Positions 1 to 11,189 of a stretch of DNA of 64,000 nt are shown one piece after another. The stretch lies in contig CM033394.1 of assembly GCA_019426215.1 (NCBI GenBank), positions 39,120,423 through 39,184,422 of the forward strand, in the 5' to 3' direction. Each line of letters opens with the position of its first letter. Within the stretch, counting starts at the first letter, position 1. A model generated the notes under the pieces. It was given only the letters and a program-made list of their open reading frames with translations. It was not told the DNA's origin and ran no database searches. Origin of the DNA: Buddleja alternifolia. Taxonomy: Eukaryota; Streptophyta; Magnoliopsida; Lamiales; Scrophulariaceae. Made by a program: the position numbers and the translations under genes.

Positions 1-1287
1 ATTTTAAATTCTTAGAAAGGTGCGGCTAAGAATGATTATGCGGAGCGAATGGAATAAAGCTGGTATGCTTTAGCATGTCCGTTTCAAATAAGAGAGAATA
101 TCATTTTAGGTCCTAACAAATATACTTCTTTTATTCTCGTCCCTCATATTACATTCCTGCTTTTAAAATTCTTTTTTTCATAAAATTTGGTCCCTTTACG
201 TTAGTTTCACCGCAAGTTGATAAGAATATATAATTCAACAAAAACTGCATTTTAATTTGCACCCTCAAAAGCGACGTTTTAGGCATGTTCTAATAAATCC
301 ATAAAATCAATCCAAGTATCTTTGGTTACGAAAACCATTCTACCAAGTTTTCATTTATGAAAATTAAATATTTGTCTCCAAACAACCACCAGTAAGATTT
401 TATCAAAAAAAAAACTACCGTGAAGATTTATTAATTTTTGGACTAAATAACTCTAGACATCGTTCATTAAAAAGTTATGAATTACGTTCTTGTTTTTAGG
501 TTGTTTAAGTTTTCAAACTGATAAATTATTTTTCTGCAATTCTACATTCTACGTTTGGATATGTTAGATCTTGGTTCATTAAACTTTTTAAAATATATAT
601 GTGGGCTTGTGTCGGTGAAAGAGATTAGAAGCGCGCACACACACACATATATATATATATATAAAGTGAATTAGGATTTTATTAATAGGTTGTTAAAATT
701 CAAAGCCTCTTTATCAAAAAAAATATATTGAGAAAATTATTAATAACCACCTAAAATAACTTTTTGCATCCAAAAAATCCATAATAATTAATATCTCTAA
801 TTCAGAGGACTCATTGCCAACTTTTCATTCTTTAAAACCTAAGATTTATGATTTAAATTTTAAATTTTCACACATTAATCTTGTACAAAGTTATAAGAAA
901 AAGGTAATTAAAGATAATTACCTTGTTAAGCTCAAAAAAATATATAAAAAATTAACATTAAAAAATAATCAGCATTATAAAAATTATCCGTTTGAAAATT
1001 TTTAAAAAAACTATAAAAATAATTATTAATTGATCAATTCGTAACATGCGAAATCAAGGGTTATTTAGAATTGAAAGTTGTTAATATTATTTTTGGAATG
1101 AAATTATTGTAGAATGGATAACTAAGAGAGAAAATATTTTCATGATTTTTTTGGATATAAAAATATATTCTAGAGGAGTTTTAGTAATTCTTCATAAAAT
1201 ATTTATTTTTAACATACCAAACTAATATAATCATTGTGTAATTCATCAATTTGCTAGAAAAACACATTTCATTAATTTCTTAATATA
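1..1287. other. AT-rich spacer
   Basis: No gene or bounded element is recognised. The stretch is AT-rich, with short homopolymers and a CA/TA microsatellite at about 637-663. The only open frame of any length (near 814-1005) is low-complexity, lysine- and asparagine-rich, and starts from a non-ATG codon. Confidence 0.6.
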
Positions 1288-1292
1288 ATGAG

Positions 1293-1800
1293 TGTTGTGG
1301 AACTCAGAGTCATATTCCACCAAATATAGAAATAGCGAGGGAAATATTGTACTAGAAAACCACACTAGATTTAATTCCCAGGAAAGATTGGAGGCGTCAC
1401 AACGGTCGCGCTTAAAACCCAATCTCCTCGACAGAATTAACTAGACGTATTTAATAGCACAATATAACACTACAACTATAACTAACAATGACTACTTGAA
1501 GAATAGCACAAAATAAAGAACACCAAAATATAACGAGGTTCGGCTGATTTAGCCTACGTCCTCGGACCCCACCAAAATATTTCACTAAACAAAAGAAAGG
1601 ACCAAAAGTGAAATATACAAAACTATAGAGGAGAAAAGAAGAATAGCCAAAGATGAGAGGCTAAGGGATATCAAACAACTAAAGGGTGGATCCCCTTTTA
1701 TAGGAAAAAGGATGGCCCTTTACAAAATTCTTCCTATGTGGGACAAATTGCTCTTTCATTATCAAAGGGAAATGAGCCATTTCTTCACCACAATTCAACA
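1293..1800 (-). repeat. 3' LTR of Copia-1
   Basis: It matches 4490-4997 over 508 bp with five differences by eye, all transitions. It begins TGTTG and ends CAACA on the plus strand. The adjacent internal sequence on the minus strand is purine-rich (AAGGTGGAGA), as expected of a polypurine tract. Confidence 0.95.
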
Positions 1801-1868
1801 AATCTCCACCTTGGCGAATTTCCAAAATCTTCAATCTCCTTGTCAAACGGGGTCACAAAAAACAATCT

Positions 1869-2469
1869 TCAAATTTTCCAATGTTCCTTTCCAGGATCAT
1901 GCATATACCTGCTCACAACCCCCACTGCTTGGGAAATATCAGGCCTCGTACACACCATAGCATACATCAAGCTACCAACAACATTTGCATACGGTACTTT
2001 TGACATGTATTCCCGTTCTGCTTCAGACTTAGGTGACAGTGGCGCTAAGCTTAAAATGAGGAGCAAACGGAGTACTAACTGGTTTTGACTTTTCATCAAT
2101 GCCAAAACGCCTCAACATCCTACTCAGATATTGTTTCTGAGTCAAACAAAGCCTCCTCAATTTTCTATCTCTGAAAATCTCCATGGCGAGAATTTTCTTC
2201 GCCTCACCTAGATCCTTCATCTCAAACTCCCTTTTCAAATGAGTCTTCAACTTCTCAATTTCAATTAGACTCGAGGAGGCAATCAACATATCATCAATAT
2301 ACAGAAGAAAATATATGAAGGATCCATCTTGTAGCTTATGCAAATACACACAATGATCGTATGTGCTTCTTGTGTACCCAATTCCCATCATAAACTTGTC
2401 AAATCCCTTGTACCACTGCCTCGGAGATTGCTTCAATTCGTACAACGATTTTTGAAGTTTACAAACCAA
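1869..2469 (-). pseudogene. Copia-1 reverse transcriptase C-terminal part, truncated before RNase H
   Basis: Two minus-strand frames join here (2469-2029 and 2105-1869), so a frameshift lies near 2030-2105. The first carries the palm segment with the YIDDM catalytic motif and a KDLGEAKKILAMEI segment typical of Copia RT. The second carries the TRPDI / VGVVSRYMHDPGKEHW segment that normally leads into RNase H. Coding similarity then stops and the sequence passes within about 70 bp to the LTR, so the RNase H domain is deleted. Confidence 0.88.
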
Positions 2470-2507
2470 ATTTTCATTTTCAGCAACTTTGAATCCCTCT
2501 GGCTAAG

Positions 2508-3731
2508 TCATATAGATTTCCTCTTCCAAGTCTCCATGTAAAAATGCAGTTTTACATCCAACTGAACTAGTTCAAAATCCAACTCTGCTACCAAAGCCAA
2601 CAAAATCCTAATGGATGAGTGTTTTACAACTGGAGAAAACACTTCATTATAATCAATGCCCTCCTTCTGAGCGTAACCTTTGGCCACCAATCTGGCTTTG
2701 TAGCGAACATCACCTTGGCTAGGAAATTCATCTTTCTTTGCAAATACCCATTTGCATCCAATTGCCTTCTTTCCCTTCGGGAGACTGGCCAGTTCCCATG
2801 TTTGATTCTTATGAAGGGACTGCATTTCTTCACTCATGGCAATCCTCCACTTATCTTTCTCTGGTCCTTTGACTGCTTCAATATAAGTGGTAGGAACATC
2901 ATCAGCGGCAATTGCAGATGCACAAGCCACCATATCATCAAAGCGAGCAGGCTTTCTGATTATCCTCTTTGGTTTGCTAGTTGCAATTGATTCAAGTTGC
3001 TGTGGAAGTTCTTGGGGTTGAACTTCCTCTTCTTCAAAATCTCCTTCTACCGTAGGAGAATGATCAAGAATTTCTTGATCTGCTGGGACAACAAACTTTT
3101 CAAACTCCACCTGTTTGGGAGTACCATCCTGCTGTTCTGCATTCACCTTTTCCAACACGGTAGATCCATCAAAGGTGACATCCCTGCTAAAGATTATTTT
3201 CTTTGTTTCTGGACACCAAAGGCGATAGCCTTTTATACCAGAGGTGATCCCCATGAACACAACTTTTTTTGCTCTAGGATCCAACTTTGATTCCTTAACA
3301 TGATAATATGCAGCGGAACCAAACACATGTAAGGAATCATAATCAGCGGCAGGCTTTCCAAACCATTTTTCAAATGGTGTTTTTCCATCAATAGCAGTAG
3401 ATGGTAGACGATTAACGAGGTGGCACGCATACGTCACAACCTCAGCCCAAAATTCTTTACCCAACCCAGCATTGGATAACAAACACCGAACTTTCTCCAG
3501 CAAAGTCCAATTTATGCGTTTTGCCACTCCGTTCTGTTGTGGTGTATGTCTGACAGTGAAGTGTCTGACAATGCCTTCATCCTCACAAAATTTCTGAAAT
3601 GGATCACTCCTAAATTCTCCACCATTGTCTGTACGGAGACGTTTGACCTTTTTATCAGTCTGAGTTTCCATCATCTTTTTCCAATTGAGGAATACCTCAA
3701 ACACTTCATCCTTTGTCTTCATCGTATACAC
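2508..3731 (-). pseudogene. Copia-1 integrase core and N-terminal reverse transcriptase
   Basis: A 407-codon frame. It holds the second part of the integrase core (RTDNGGEF aspartate, then HTPQQNGVA), the integrase C-terminal segment (FGSAAYYHV, GYRLWCPETKKIIFSRDVTFD) and the start of RT (WRIAMSEEMQSLHKNQTWEL, KARLVAKGYAQKEGIDYNEVFSPVVK). The residue after HTPQQNGVA is lysine (codon 3519-3521), where Copia integrases have the third catalytic glutamate of the D,D-35-E triad. This copy should therefore lack strand-transfer activity. The frame breaks at the segment that usually reads DVKTAFLHG, shifting into unrelated residues. Confidence 0.92.
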
Positions 3732-3740
3732 CCAAACTTT

Positions 3741-4353
3741 CTAGGAAAAATCATCAACAAAGGTTACAAAATAGTGCTTCCCTCCAAAAGAACTCGTTTT
3801 TGAGGGACCCCATACATCCGAATGAACATAATCCAAGATACCTTCAGTATTATGGATTGCTGTTCCAAATTTAACCCTTGTCTGTTTTCCACGAACACAA
3901 AGTTCACAAAACTCCAATTTGGAGTATTTCACTCCTTTTGTTTTGTGAACGACCTCTGATGAACAAAACTTCTGCATCTCCACCTGAACAAATTTGCTTG
4001 TCCTTCTCAGTTCATAACTGTATAGGGCAGCACAAACTTTGCTAAGAGATGCAGCAGCAGCCTTCCCGTGAAGTAGAGTGGTTTCAAGAAACTCAAACTC
4101 CTCAGGAAGGGATCCCAGCAACATCAGAGCCAAATCCTTCTCATCCAAATTTCCGTTCTTTTTCCTCTATATCATTTGGTTTCTTTTCTTCAATAGCTAA
4201 GTATAGACTTTGTTGAAAGAGTGCGTCTACAACTTCGCTTTGCCACATACCAAAATGGCCTGTGCCATCAAAAGACTCCACTGCCAATCGCGTATTCGCC
4301 ACAGTGGTTCTCGCCCAAATGGACGACAACAATGCTTTTGAGGTGACTTCCAT
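3741..4353 (-). pseudogene. Copia-1 gag remnant fused to integrase N-terminus
   Basis: Gag begins at 4353 (MEVTSKALLSS...; FDGTGHFGMWQSEVVDAL is the typical Copia gag opening). It shifts frame near 4141-4148 and continues (LLGSLPEEFEFLETTLLHGK). It then runs directly into integrase sequence (FCELCVRGKQTRVKF, DYVHSDVWGPSKTSSFGGKHYFVTFVDD). The zinc knuckle, protease and most of the pre-integrase region that should lie between are absent, so an internal deletion has joined gag to integrase. Confidence 0.9.
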
Positions 4354-4470
4354 TTTTAGTTACAAATTATTCTTCAATAGCCCTCTAAATGCGAAAGCCA
4401 AATAGCCCGGGAAAACTTTTCTGATGTGGAAGATCAGATTAAACTGCGACCACAGAGCATACTCAGAATA

Positions 4471-4487
4471 CCCGAGCTCTGATACCA
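4471..4487 (-). other. Copia-1 primer-binding site (initiator Met tRNA)
   Basis: On the minus strand it reads TGGTATCAGAGCTCGGG, two bases inside the 5' LTR end. TGGTATCAGAGC is the standard complement of the plant initiator-methionine tRNA 3' end. It also fixes the element's orientation. Confidence 0.93.
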
Positions 4488-4489
4488 CT

Positions 4490-4997
4490 TGTTGTGGAAC
4501 TCAGAGTCATATTCCACCAAATATAGAAATAGCGAGGGAAATATTGTATTAGAAAACCACACTAGATTTAATTCCCAGGAAAGATTGGAGGCGTCACAAC
4601 GGTTGCGCTTAAAACCCAATCTCCTCGACAGAATTAACTAGACGTATTTAATAGCACAATATAACACTACAACTATAACTAACAATGACTACTTGAAGAA
4701 TAGCACAAAATAAAGAACACCAAAATATAACGAGGTTCGGCTGATTTAGCCTACGTCCTCGGACCCCACCAAAATATTTCACTAAACAAAAGAAAGGACC
4801 AAAAGTGAAATATACAAAACTATAGAGGAGAAAAGAAGAATAGCCAAAGATGAGAGGTTAAGGGATATCAAACAACTAAAGGGTGGATCCCCTTTTATAG
4901 GAAAAGGGATGACCCTTTACAAAATTCTTCCTATGTGGGACAAATTGCTCTTTCATTATCAAAGGGAAATGAGCCATTTCTTCACCACAATTCAACA
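4490..4997 (-). repeat. 5' LTR of Copia-1
   Basis: 508 bp, about 99% identical to 1293-1800. It adjoins the primer-binding site on its inner side and the ATGAG target duplication on its outer side. Confidence 0.95.
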
Positions 4998-5002
4998 ATG
5001 AG

Positions 5003-6774
5003 ATCATTTTAGTTTAGGTTCAAAATTACAAAAATCTTAACGGCATGTTTTTTTTTTTTTTTATCAAAAAATATAAGCTCAAAGTTTGGTTAATTTGTTT
5101 AAAAGGAAATAGGTTCGATGAATTTTTTGAATTGAAAAATATTTCATGTATGAATTACATCATAGATATGAATCATCAATCAACACAATAGTAATACTAT
5201 TACAACAGCTAACAACGACCAATAAAGTAGAGAAAAACCCATACGCTATTGATGAGAATAGAACCCAAGACCCATAATAACTTGAGCATCAACTTTACGA
5301 GTAGAGCTAGGTCTCACCTGCACTTTATGAACTCTTGGATACAAAAGTTTTGTAGTAAGTTTTTAACAATTCAATAGAACTTATTTCTGCTTTAAGATTC
5401 ATATTAAAAGTATATAAAGATTATGTATATTGTGAATTGAGATTTCCCCTTCATGAAACTTAAATTTGATTGTATTCTTAATTAATTCAAATTAATTTGA
5501 TGGGCCGTAATTTGATAGGCCGGAACGATATACATTTAAATTTTATACAATCAACATGTCGGTAAGATATTAACACGAGGCTGGAGTAATCCAATGATCT
5601 GTATAATAGGTTCAATTACATGTAGGCAAAGAAACAAATTTGTTTCTAGTGTTAAGAAAAAGTCCTAGGTACATTTGAGTTTGATGTTATTGTGTTGTTT
5701 TGTCATTCTAATTATTTAATCTTTTAATAATAAATAATTTCAACAAAATTCTATCTTTGGTTTTCAGTTCAGATATTCAAATTAAGTCACCTTGTATTAT
5801 TTTCACCCAGAAATTGATAGATCGATTAAATTTCAATTCCAAGTGCATGCAAAGATTAGAATAAGTTATTTCTTAAGTTTCAACTTTCGGATTAATATTT
5901 GTAATCTCCTCTCCAAGAATTACTATCCAATAAATGTCATTGTAATTAAGGATAAAACTCGTTATGTTATAATATTAATACGCACCTCTATTTAATTTAT
6001 AATTAGTATTTTTTCTCCAAAGAAAAAGAAAGTTGATTAGTATTTGATGAAATATTAAATATTTAATTTAGTATTTAGTTGGAACACAACCAACTCGATG
6101 TATCATTAACCCAGTCAAGTCAATGAGATCTATATCGAAAATCGATATATTACATGTATTTGTACGGAATGATAATATTAACATTATTATTTTTCCATTT
6201 TGGTATATATCTTTTTATTCAATTAAATAAAGGGGGTTGAATATCTAGATATATGAAATAAACTAAAGATTTCCGTAATATTGTAATAGTATCTTGCTCC
6301 CCCAAGAATTTTTATTGGATCTATCCCTGAAACCGCATCTTTTCTTAAAGTATAGATGTTATTATTATTTTTATTTTTATTTTTTGGAGAAAGAGAAGTA
6401 AAGTGAAATGCACTATTTATAGAACTTAAGTATGAACACAAGAGTAAACACTAGATATAAATTTATAAATTTTCTACCTTGCTGACAAACCAAAGCATCC
6501 ATATCCCATGTTTCCCCAAATGAGACTTAACATTAGAAAACTTGAAACACAGTAACCATTTGTCAAGTATATATAAATACATGTTCTTTCAAACTACAAT
6601 GTAAAAATCGCGCAAACATATTTCAAACAATACCAAATCACAGGTCCACGAGGCTCGTGGCTATTCTCACACACACACACACACACACATTCAGCAACAT
6701 AAATCTATTGACAATCCAAACTGTAATAATCATCATAATGCATCATTCTTTTCAATGTACGCTTGTAATAGTTA
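5003..6774. other. AT-rich intergenic stretch
   Basis: No gene or bounded transposon recognised. A (CA)n microsatellite lies at about 6670-6690. The stretch sits downstream of the minus-strand MLP gene and probably holds its 3' untranslated region, but no polyadenylation signal could be assigned with confidence. Confidence 0.5.
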
Positions 6775-8347
6775 TTAATTGGTATGGTGAGCCTCGATTT
6801 CTTTGGTCAAATTAATGGCTAAATTCAAAATAGAAATGGGGTCCGGTGAATCTTCGCTCAGCTTCTCATACACAATAGTCCATGTCACTAAATGATCATC
6901 GCCATTTGTATCAACGTGAATAGAGGCTGTGAATTCCTTGTATATCTCAAGAACATCCCCTTCCACACCCTTGAACTTGACTAACTTCTTTTCCTCATCT
7001 ATGGCTTCAATTACTGTTTTGATATACTTCTCTTTGCCCTCTACAGTTTCAACCACACTTAAATGATTAGTACTAAAATATTAGAGATATCCATTGGAAT
7101 TATAATTAGAAAAGGATCATGAATATGAATCATCAATTAACAGACAACAACTCGTACAAGTTTACAACAACAAATAACTACTAATAAAATAGAGAAAGAC
7201 CCACGCGTTATCGGTATATATACATAAGAGTATAACTCAAGATCTCTAATATCTTGAAGACTCAGCATCGTTAGTAGAATTAGGCCTCATTAATGGCATG
7301 CACTATATATAATTTCTTATAAATATATTAAAATGCAAGAATTTTAAAAAACCAGCAAATTCTATCAACTCAAAGTCAAATATTATAACGGGAAAATCAT
7401 ATTTTTTTTCTCCCACAACTTTGCTCAATGTAATTTTGGTCTCATTGAGTTTATGTTGGATTTAGTCTCATAATTTTCAAAATTGTCACATATTTAGTCT
7501 CAAAAAATCCATTGAATTTTAATGGTCAAAGTTATAACTCCGTCAGTCAATATTCTTGACAAGTTTTTTGTGAAAATTCGTGTCAGTGACATGGGATATA
7601 TTGAATAAAAACACCATGATATTGAATAATCCATGTAAACTGAATGTCATTCATACACGAATTTTCCCTAGAAACTAGTCAAAATATTGATTAATGGATA
7701 ATATGAGTTTGACCGTCAAAATTTGGACGAAAATTTTAGTTGGGACTAAATGCAAAATTTTTGAAAATTATGGGACTAGATGTTAGAAACTGGTAACATA
7801 TTAGATTAAAATTGAAATATGACAAAATTGTAGGACGAAAAATTGTGATTTCCGTATTATAACACTAAATGGAACATGTTGTCAACAAATAAGTTCAATT
7901 TTCTCACAGAAATTCCCAGCCAAGAAAAAGTCCACTTCTATTTAGTTTATTTTTTTAACTCTGAATACATAATCATTAGTTTTTCTACGAAAATTAATTG
8001 TGGGATAAAATGTGATAATTTTGATGATTTACGGGATGCAATGATAGACAAACCACAAACCTGAGTCCAAAAATCCCGGGTACATTTATGGGACAATAAA
8101 TGCAATTTACCCTATAAATATGACATAAAATGGACATTAAGCAAAATATCAGTGGCTTACCATCAGTGTAGTTCCAGAGGTTGACAGAGCCTAAAGCTCC
8201 ATATTCTCCTTCATGCAATTCACAACCTTGCACATGATCAGGGGTAATATTGGCCAAATGGTGTGGTTTGTGCCTAAAAAGATCATGAAACACATCCCCA
8301 TGACACTTAATCTCTTTTTCAACAGTCATTTTACCCTTTAGACCCAT
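6775..8347 (-). CDS. MLP-like protein (major latex protein, Bet v 1 family)
   Basis: Two exons, 8347-8161 and 7040-6775, give 150 residues, close to the usual MLP length of about 151. Exon 1 begins MGLKGKMTVEKEIK and contains the family signature DVFHDLFRHKPHHLANITPDHVQGCELHEGE...GSVNLWNYT. Exon 2 contains IEAIDEEKKLVKFKGVEGD, LEIYKEF and LVTWTIVYEKL. The donor is GAT G|GTAAGC and the acceptor CTGTAG|AGGGC, phase 1 near codon 62-63, where Bet v 1 family introns lie. The first ATG after a TATA box was taken as the start. MLPs are small cytosolic proteins with a hydrophobic ligand pocket, linked to defence and stress, but the ligand here is unknown. No stop or frameshift is seen. The 1120-bp intron carries a MITE. 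Confidence 0.93.
7390..7854. mobile_element. Mutator-type MITE in the MLP intron
   Basis: The identical 9-bp sequence TATTATAAC occurs at 7381-7389 and 7855-7863, the TSD size of Mutator-like elements. The terminal inverted repeats are imperfect: the left end starts GGGAAAATCATATTTTTT and the right end, reversed, CGGAAATCACAATTTTTC. No coding capacity. It lies wholly inside the MLP intron. Confidence 0.82.
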
Positions 8348-8452
8348 CTCTCCCTTCACAAAATTCAAGAAAATAATTAGGCCAAGTAATGCAAATTTGA
8401 AGAATTAATGCAGAATTAGGCTAGAAGTAGTTATAATGCTGAACCTTGTGGT

Positions 8453-8464
8453 CTATTTATATAG
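8453..8464 (-). promoter_or_regulatory. TATA box of the MLP gene
   Basis: The minus strand reads CTATATAAATAG, a near-ideal plant TATA box, about 106 bp upstream of the ATG at 8347. That leaves room for a short 5' leader. Confidence 0.75.
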
Positions 8465-8739
8465 TTGAGTAACTTGAAATTTAGCTAGGTGGCTTTATTA
8501 TTTTATTTTGATCTTTATATGATACTTTTATTTTTAAAAGATTGCTAAAAGCATTATTCAATTCCTCTTGGGACTGCAGCAAGAGACAATATAAAAAAAT
8601 TAGTAATTAGTGATAAAATATTAAGCAACTCCTACCACAACCAAGGAAATAAAGCATTAGTGATACAATATCAACTAACAATGTACGATCACGAATTATA
8701 CATATTATGTGATAAGAATTTTTATTGTCACAAAAGTAG

Positions 8740-9480
8740 TTTCCACAAACTTAATAGCAACAAGAATTGTATACAAGTTGTCACTCTTGATAATTAATGG
8801 CAAAAAGGTTGTTGCCACTATTAACAATTAGCGACCACTTAGTGACGAACAAATTCACTTTGGTTGTGTAATTGTCACTAAGTTGTCTCTATATATGTCT
8901 CATTAATTGTCAATAGTGACAACTTAAGAAAATATTATTATAACTAAAAAATTACACTATTGTAACTAAACAAAAATTATTATCACTTAATATTTTGTCT
9001 ATCTAGTGCCAATTTTTGTCATTATAAATTTTGCCACATATATTTTTTTTTGTTGTGTAAGTGATCTATAGTGACAACTGTTTTGTGAAAATAATTCTTG
9101 TTTTTTGATAATTAATAACGTTTTTAAAAATAAGGTACTGACAAGACCTTTATCTAAGTTGTCACTATAAACAAGTAATGACATAATTTAATCACAACAA
9201 AAGTATCATAAGGACTCAATGACTATATTTGTGATGATTTTGTTGTCATTAAATTGTCTACATATACTATTAAATATCAATAGTGATAATTTTTATAAAT
9301 TTTTATTTGACTAATTTTCAATAGTAACAACATATATACATAATTCTTGTTACTACAAAAACTTTTGAAAATTCTTGTTGCTACAAAAACTTTTAAAAAC
9401 AATGATCGTGATAAGACAAAATTCTTGTTATTAATACACATAATCAGTGACAATTTAATACGATCACTTGACTTCGCTCA
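8740..9480. repeat. Region of short alternating-orientation repeats, possibly CACTA subterminal
   Basis: The motifs GTTGTCACTA and GTGACAACTT recur in both orientations (for example near 8775, 8870, 8912, 9070, 9158 and 9280). Dense short motifs in both orientations resemble the subterminal regions of CACTA/En-Spm elements. No CACTA terminus or 3-bp target duplication could be fixed, so the class stays tentative. Confidence 0.4.
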
Positions 9481-10074
9481 CTAATATTCTTTTTTCCTAG
9501 AGAGAGATATGTTACAATAAAATAATAGGACAATAAGATAAGTTCCGTGTATTCATTTTCAAGTAGAACTCTAATTATAACATCATAAAGACGAGCTTCC
9601 ACTTTCCCGCAAAAGAAGTAAAGTAAATTAAATAGAAAACGACACTTTCTTATAACTATTTTGGCGAGGAAGTTTAATATATATAGTTCTTTGCTGGATC
9701 AAATAATTTTACATCTTAAAAGCATATTAAAAAACAATCTCAATTGTTTGAATTTTAAGGAAAATACTGTACAAAAGAAAACTGGAGAAATTTTTTTAAA
9801 TGATCACAAAAAACACACATTTTCCTTACAGAAATCCAAGTGGTTAATTAGAAAAACTCATTTTCCTTTAAAAAAAACAACGAGGCGAGAAACCTAGAGC
9901 AGAATATACTCCAGCTTCAATACAACCATGATCACCTCATTCTCCCCCTAATTTTCTCATTATTTTTCCTAAACTACCATCAAGCTTGAGATTTAGTATT
10001 TCTTTGATTTTATTTTCTGTTGCCGTAACATTTTTCTTTCCTCATAGAATTTTTAAGCCAGACAAATTGTTTGA
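9481..10074. other. Intergenic stretch, nothing recognised
   Basis: The 78-codon frame near 9661-9897 starts from a non-ATG codon and has no recognisable family features. Confidence 0.5.
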
Positions 10075-10079
10075 AATTC

Positions 10080-10267
10080 TGTAACAGCCCGTCCCACATC
10101 GACGGAATAAGAGAAAATTGAATAGTTTATAAAGAGAACCCTAGGATTCAAGTGTAATAATGGATGTCTATATTGGGCCGTGGTTCAAATGCCCAACTAC
10201 AGGTTACGCTCAGTGGGATCGATGAGATTTCTCTGGTCCAACAGGCTCGTGAGCCCGGGGCGTGACA
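10080..10267 (+). repeat. 5' LTR of the TRIM
   Basis: Begins TGTAACAGCCCGTCCC and ends GGGGCGTGACA. Followed after two bases by the primer-binding site. Confidence 0.93.
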
Positions 10268-10490
10268 AATGGTATCAGAGCCGGTCGTCAGCCTGAATTG
10301 GGAGTTCAATGCTATAACTTGAAATCTCGGTATCCGCTATGAAGTAGCCCGAGGTTCTCGGATCCGTTATGAAGAATAGTCCGAGGCAAATCCGGTGGTA
10401 GCCTAGAGAGTCCTGACGCCTAACGACGGATCCTGGACTGAGTCACGCTGCGACGAGGACGTCGCTCCTCGAAGGGGGGGGGGGGGTGAT

Positions 10491-10696
10491 TGTAACAGCC
10501 TGTCCCACATCGACGGAATAAGAGAAAATTGAATAGTTTATAAAGAGAACCCTAGGATTCAAGTGTAACAATGGATATCCATTTTGGGCCGTGGTTCAAA
10601 TGCCCAACTACAGGTTACGTTCAGTGGGTTCGATGGGATTTCTCTGGTCCAACGGGCTCGTGAGCCCACGGGGGCTCGTGAGCCCGGGGCGTGACA
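10491..10696 (+). repeat. 3' LTR of the TRIM
   Basis: Matches the 5' LTR except for scattered substitutions and an extra copy of about 18 bp, where GGGCTCGTGAGCCC occurs twice near its 3' end. GGGCTCGTGAGCCC is itself nearly palindromic. Confidence 0.93.
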
Positions 10697-10753
10697 AATT
10701 CTCAAGGTGATTACTTCATTAGATGGTCCTTTTAATATTTGCGAATCAAATTG

Positions 10754-11189
10754 CCATATAATAATATTAATCGTGGTTCGCACCTTCATAAAATATGAGA
10801 AGATTATACGAACAAGTAATTTCATAATTATTTAATTGTGGTTGAACGTTCTATGATAGAAGGTCTTACAGCATATACCACATATAATTAAACTTGTTGC
10901 TTTTAATGATAGAATTATCCATGTCATACGCCAGAGTTTACTGAAATTTGATCAATAATATTCCCATTCAATATATGTAAATTGAACTATTCCATTAGTC
11001 TTCCTCGTTGTTAAAAGCAAACTGATCATTTGATAGATTTGCAAGATCCCAACAGTGTCTAATTTATTATTGTAAAATTTCTGTGTGTTTTATTTTATTA
11101 GGTAGCTTCCTCCGTTATCTTTTGATACCTATAATATAATCTTCTCATATTTTGTGAAGGTGTGAACAGCGATTAACATTATTATATGG
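10754..11189. repeat. Inverted-repeat element, unclassified MITE-like
   Basis: A left arm of about 55 bp starting CCATATAATAATATTAATCG is repeated in reverse complement at about 11135-11189, at roughly 80-85% identity by eye. The arms enclose about 325 bp of AT-rich sequence. No convincing target duplication was found. Confidence 0.55.

Larger units (their letters stand above)
1293..4997 (-). mobile_element. Copia-1: young, internally deleted Ty1/copia retrotransposon
   Basis: Two near-identical 508-bp LTRs bound the element. It is flanked by a 5-bp target duplication ATGAG (1288-1292 and 4998-5002), and its LTR ends are TGTTG...CAACA. Pol reads on the minus strand in Copia order, integrase before reverse transcriptase. 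A primer-binding site lies inside the right-hand LTR, and a purine-rich tract adjoins the left-hand LTR. The 2.7-kb interior is far shorter than a complete Copia element. The zinc knuckle, protease, start of the pre-integrase region and nearly all of RNase H are missing. The protein resembles the Tnt1-94-like group, but exact lineage is not established. Confidence 0.95.
10080..10696 (+). mobile_element. TRIM (terminal-repeat retrotransposon in miniature), complete
   Basis: LTRs lie at 10080-10267 (188 bp) and 10491-10696 (206 bp), both starting TGTAACAGCC and ending GGGCGTGACA. The target duplication AATTC is at 10075-10079 and 10697-10701. TGGTATCAGAGCC (10270-10282) is an initiator-Met primer-binding site just inside the left LTR. 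A G-rich polypurine tract (about 10472-10487) precedes the right LTR. The 223-bp interior has no coding capacity, so it must have moved with proteins supplied in trans. Confidence 0.95.

Noticed and set aside
7041..7056. Longer MLP exon 2 reading MVETVEGK
   Set aside because: It starts from GTG and lies upstream of the only acceptor (CTGTAG|AGGGC) that keeps phase 1. The shorter exon gives WNYTDEGKEKY, which fits the family.
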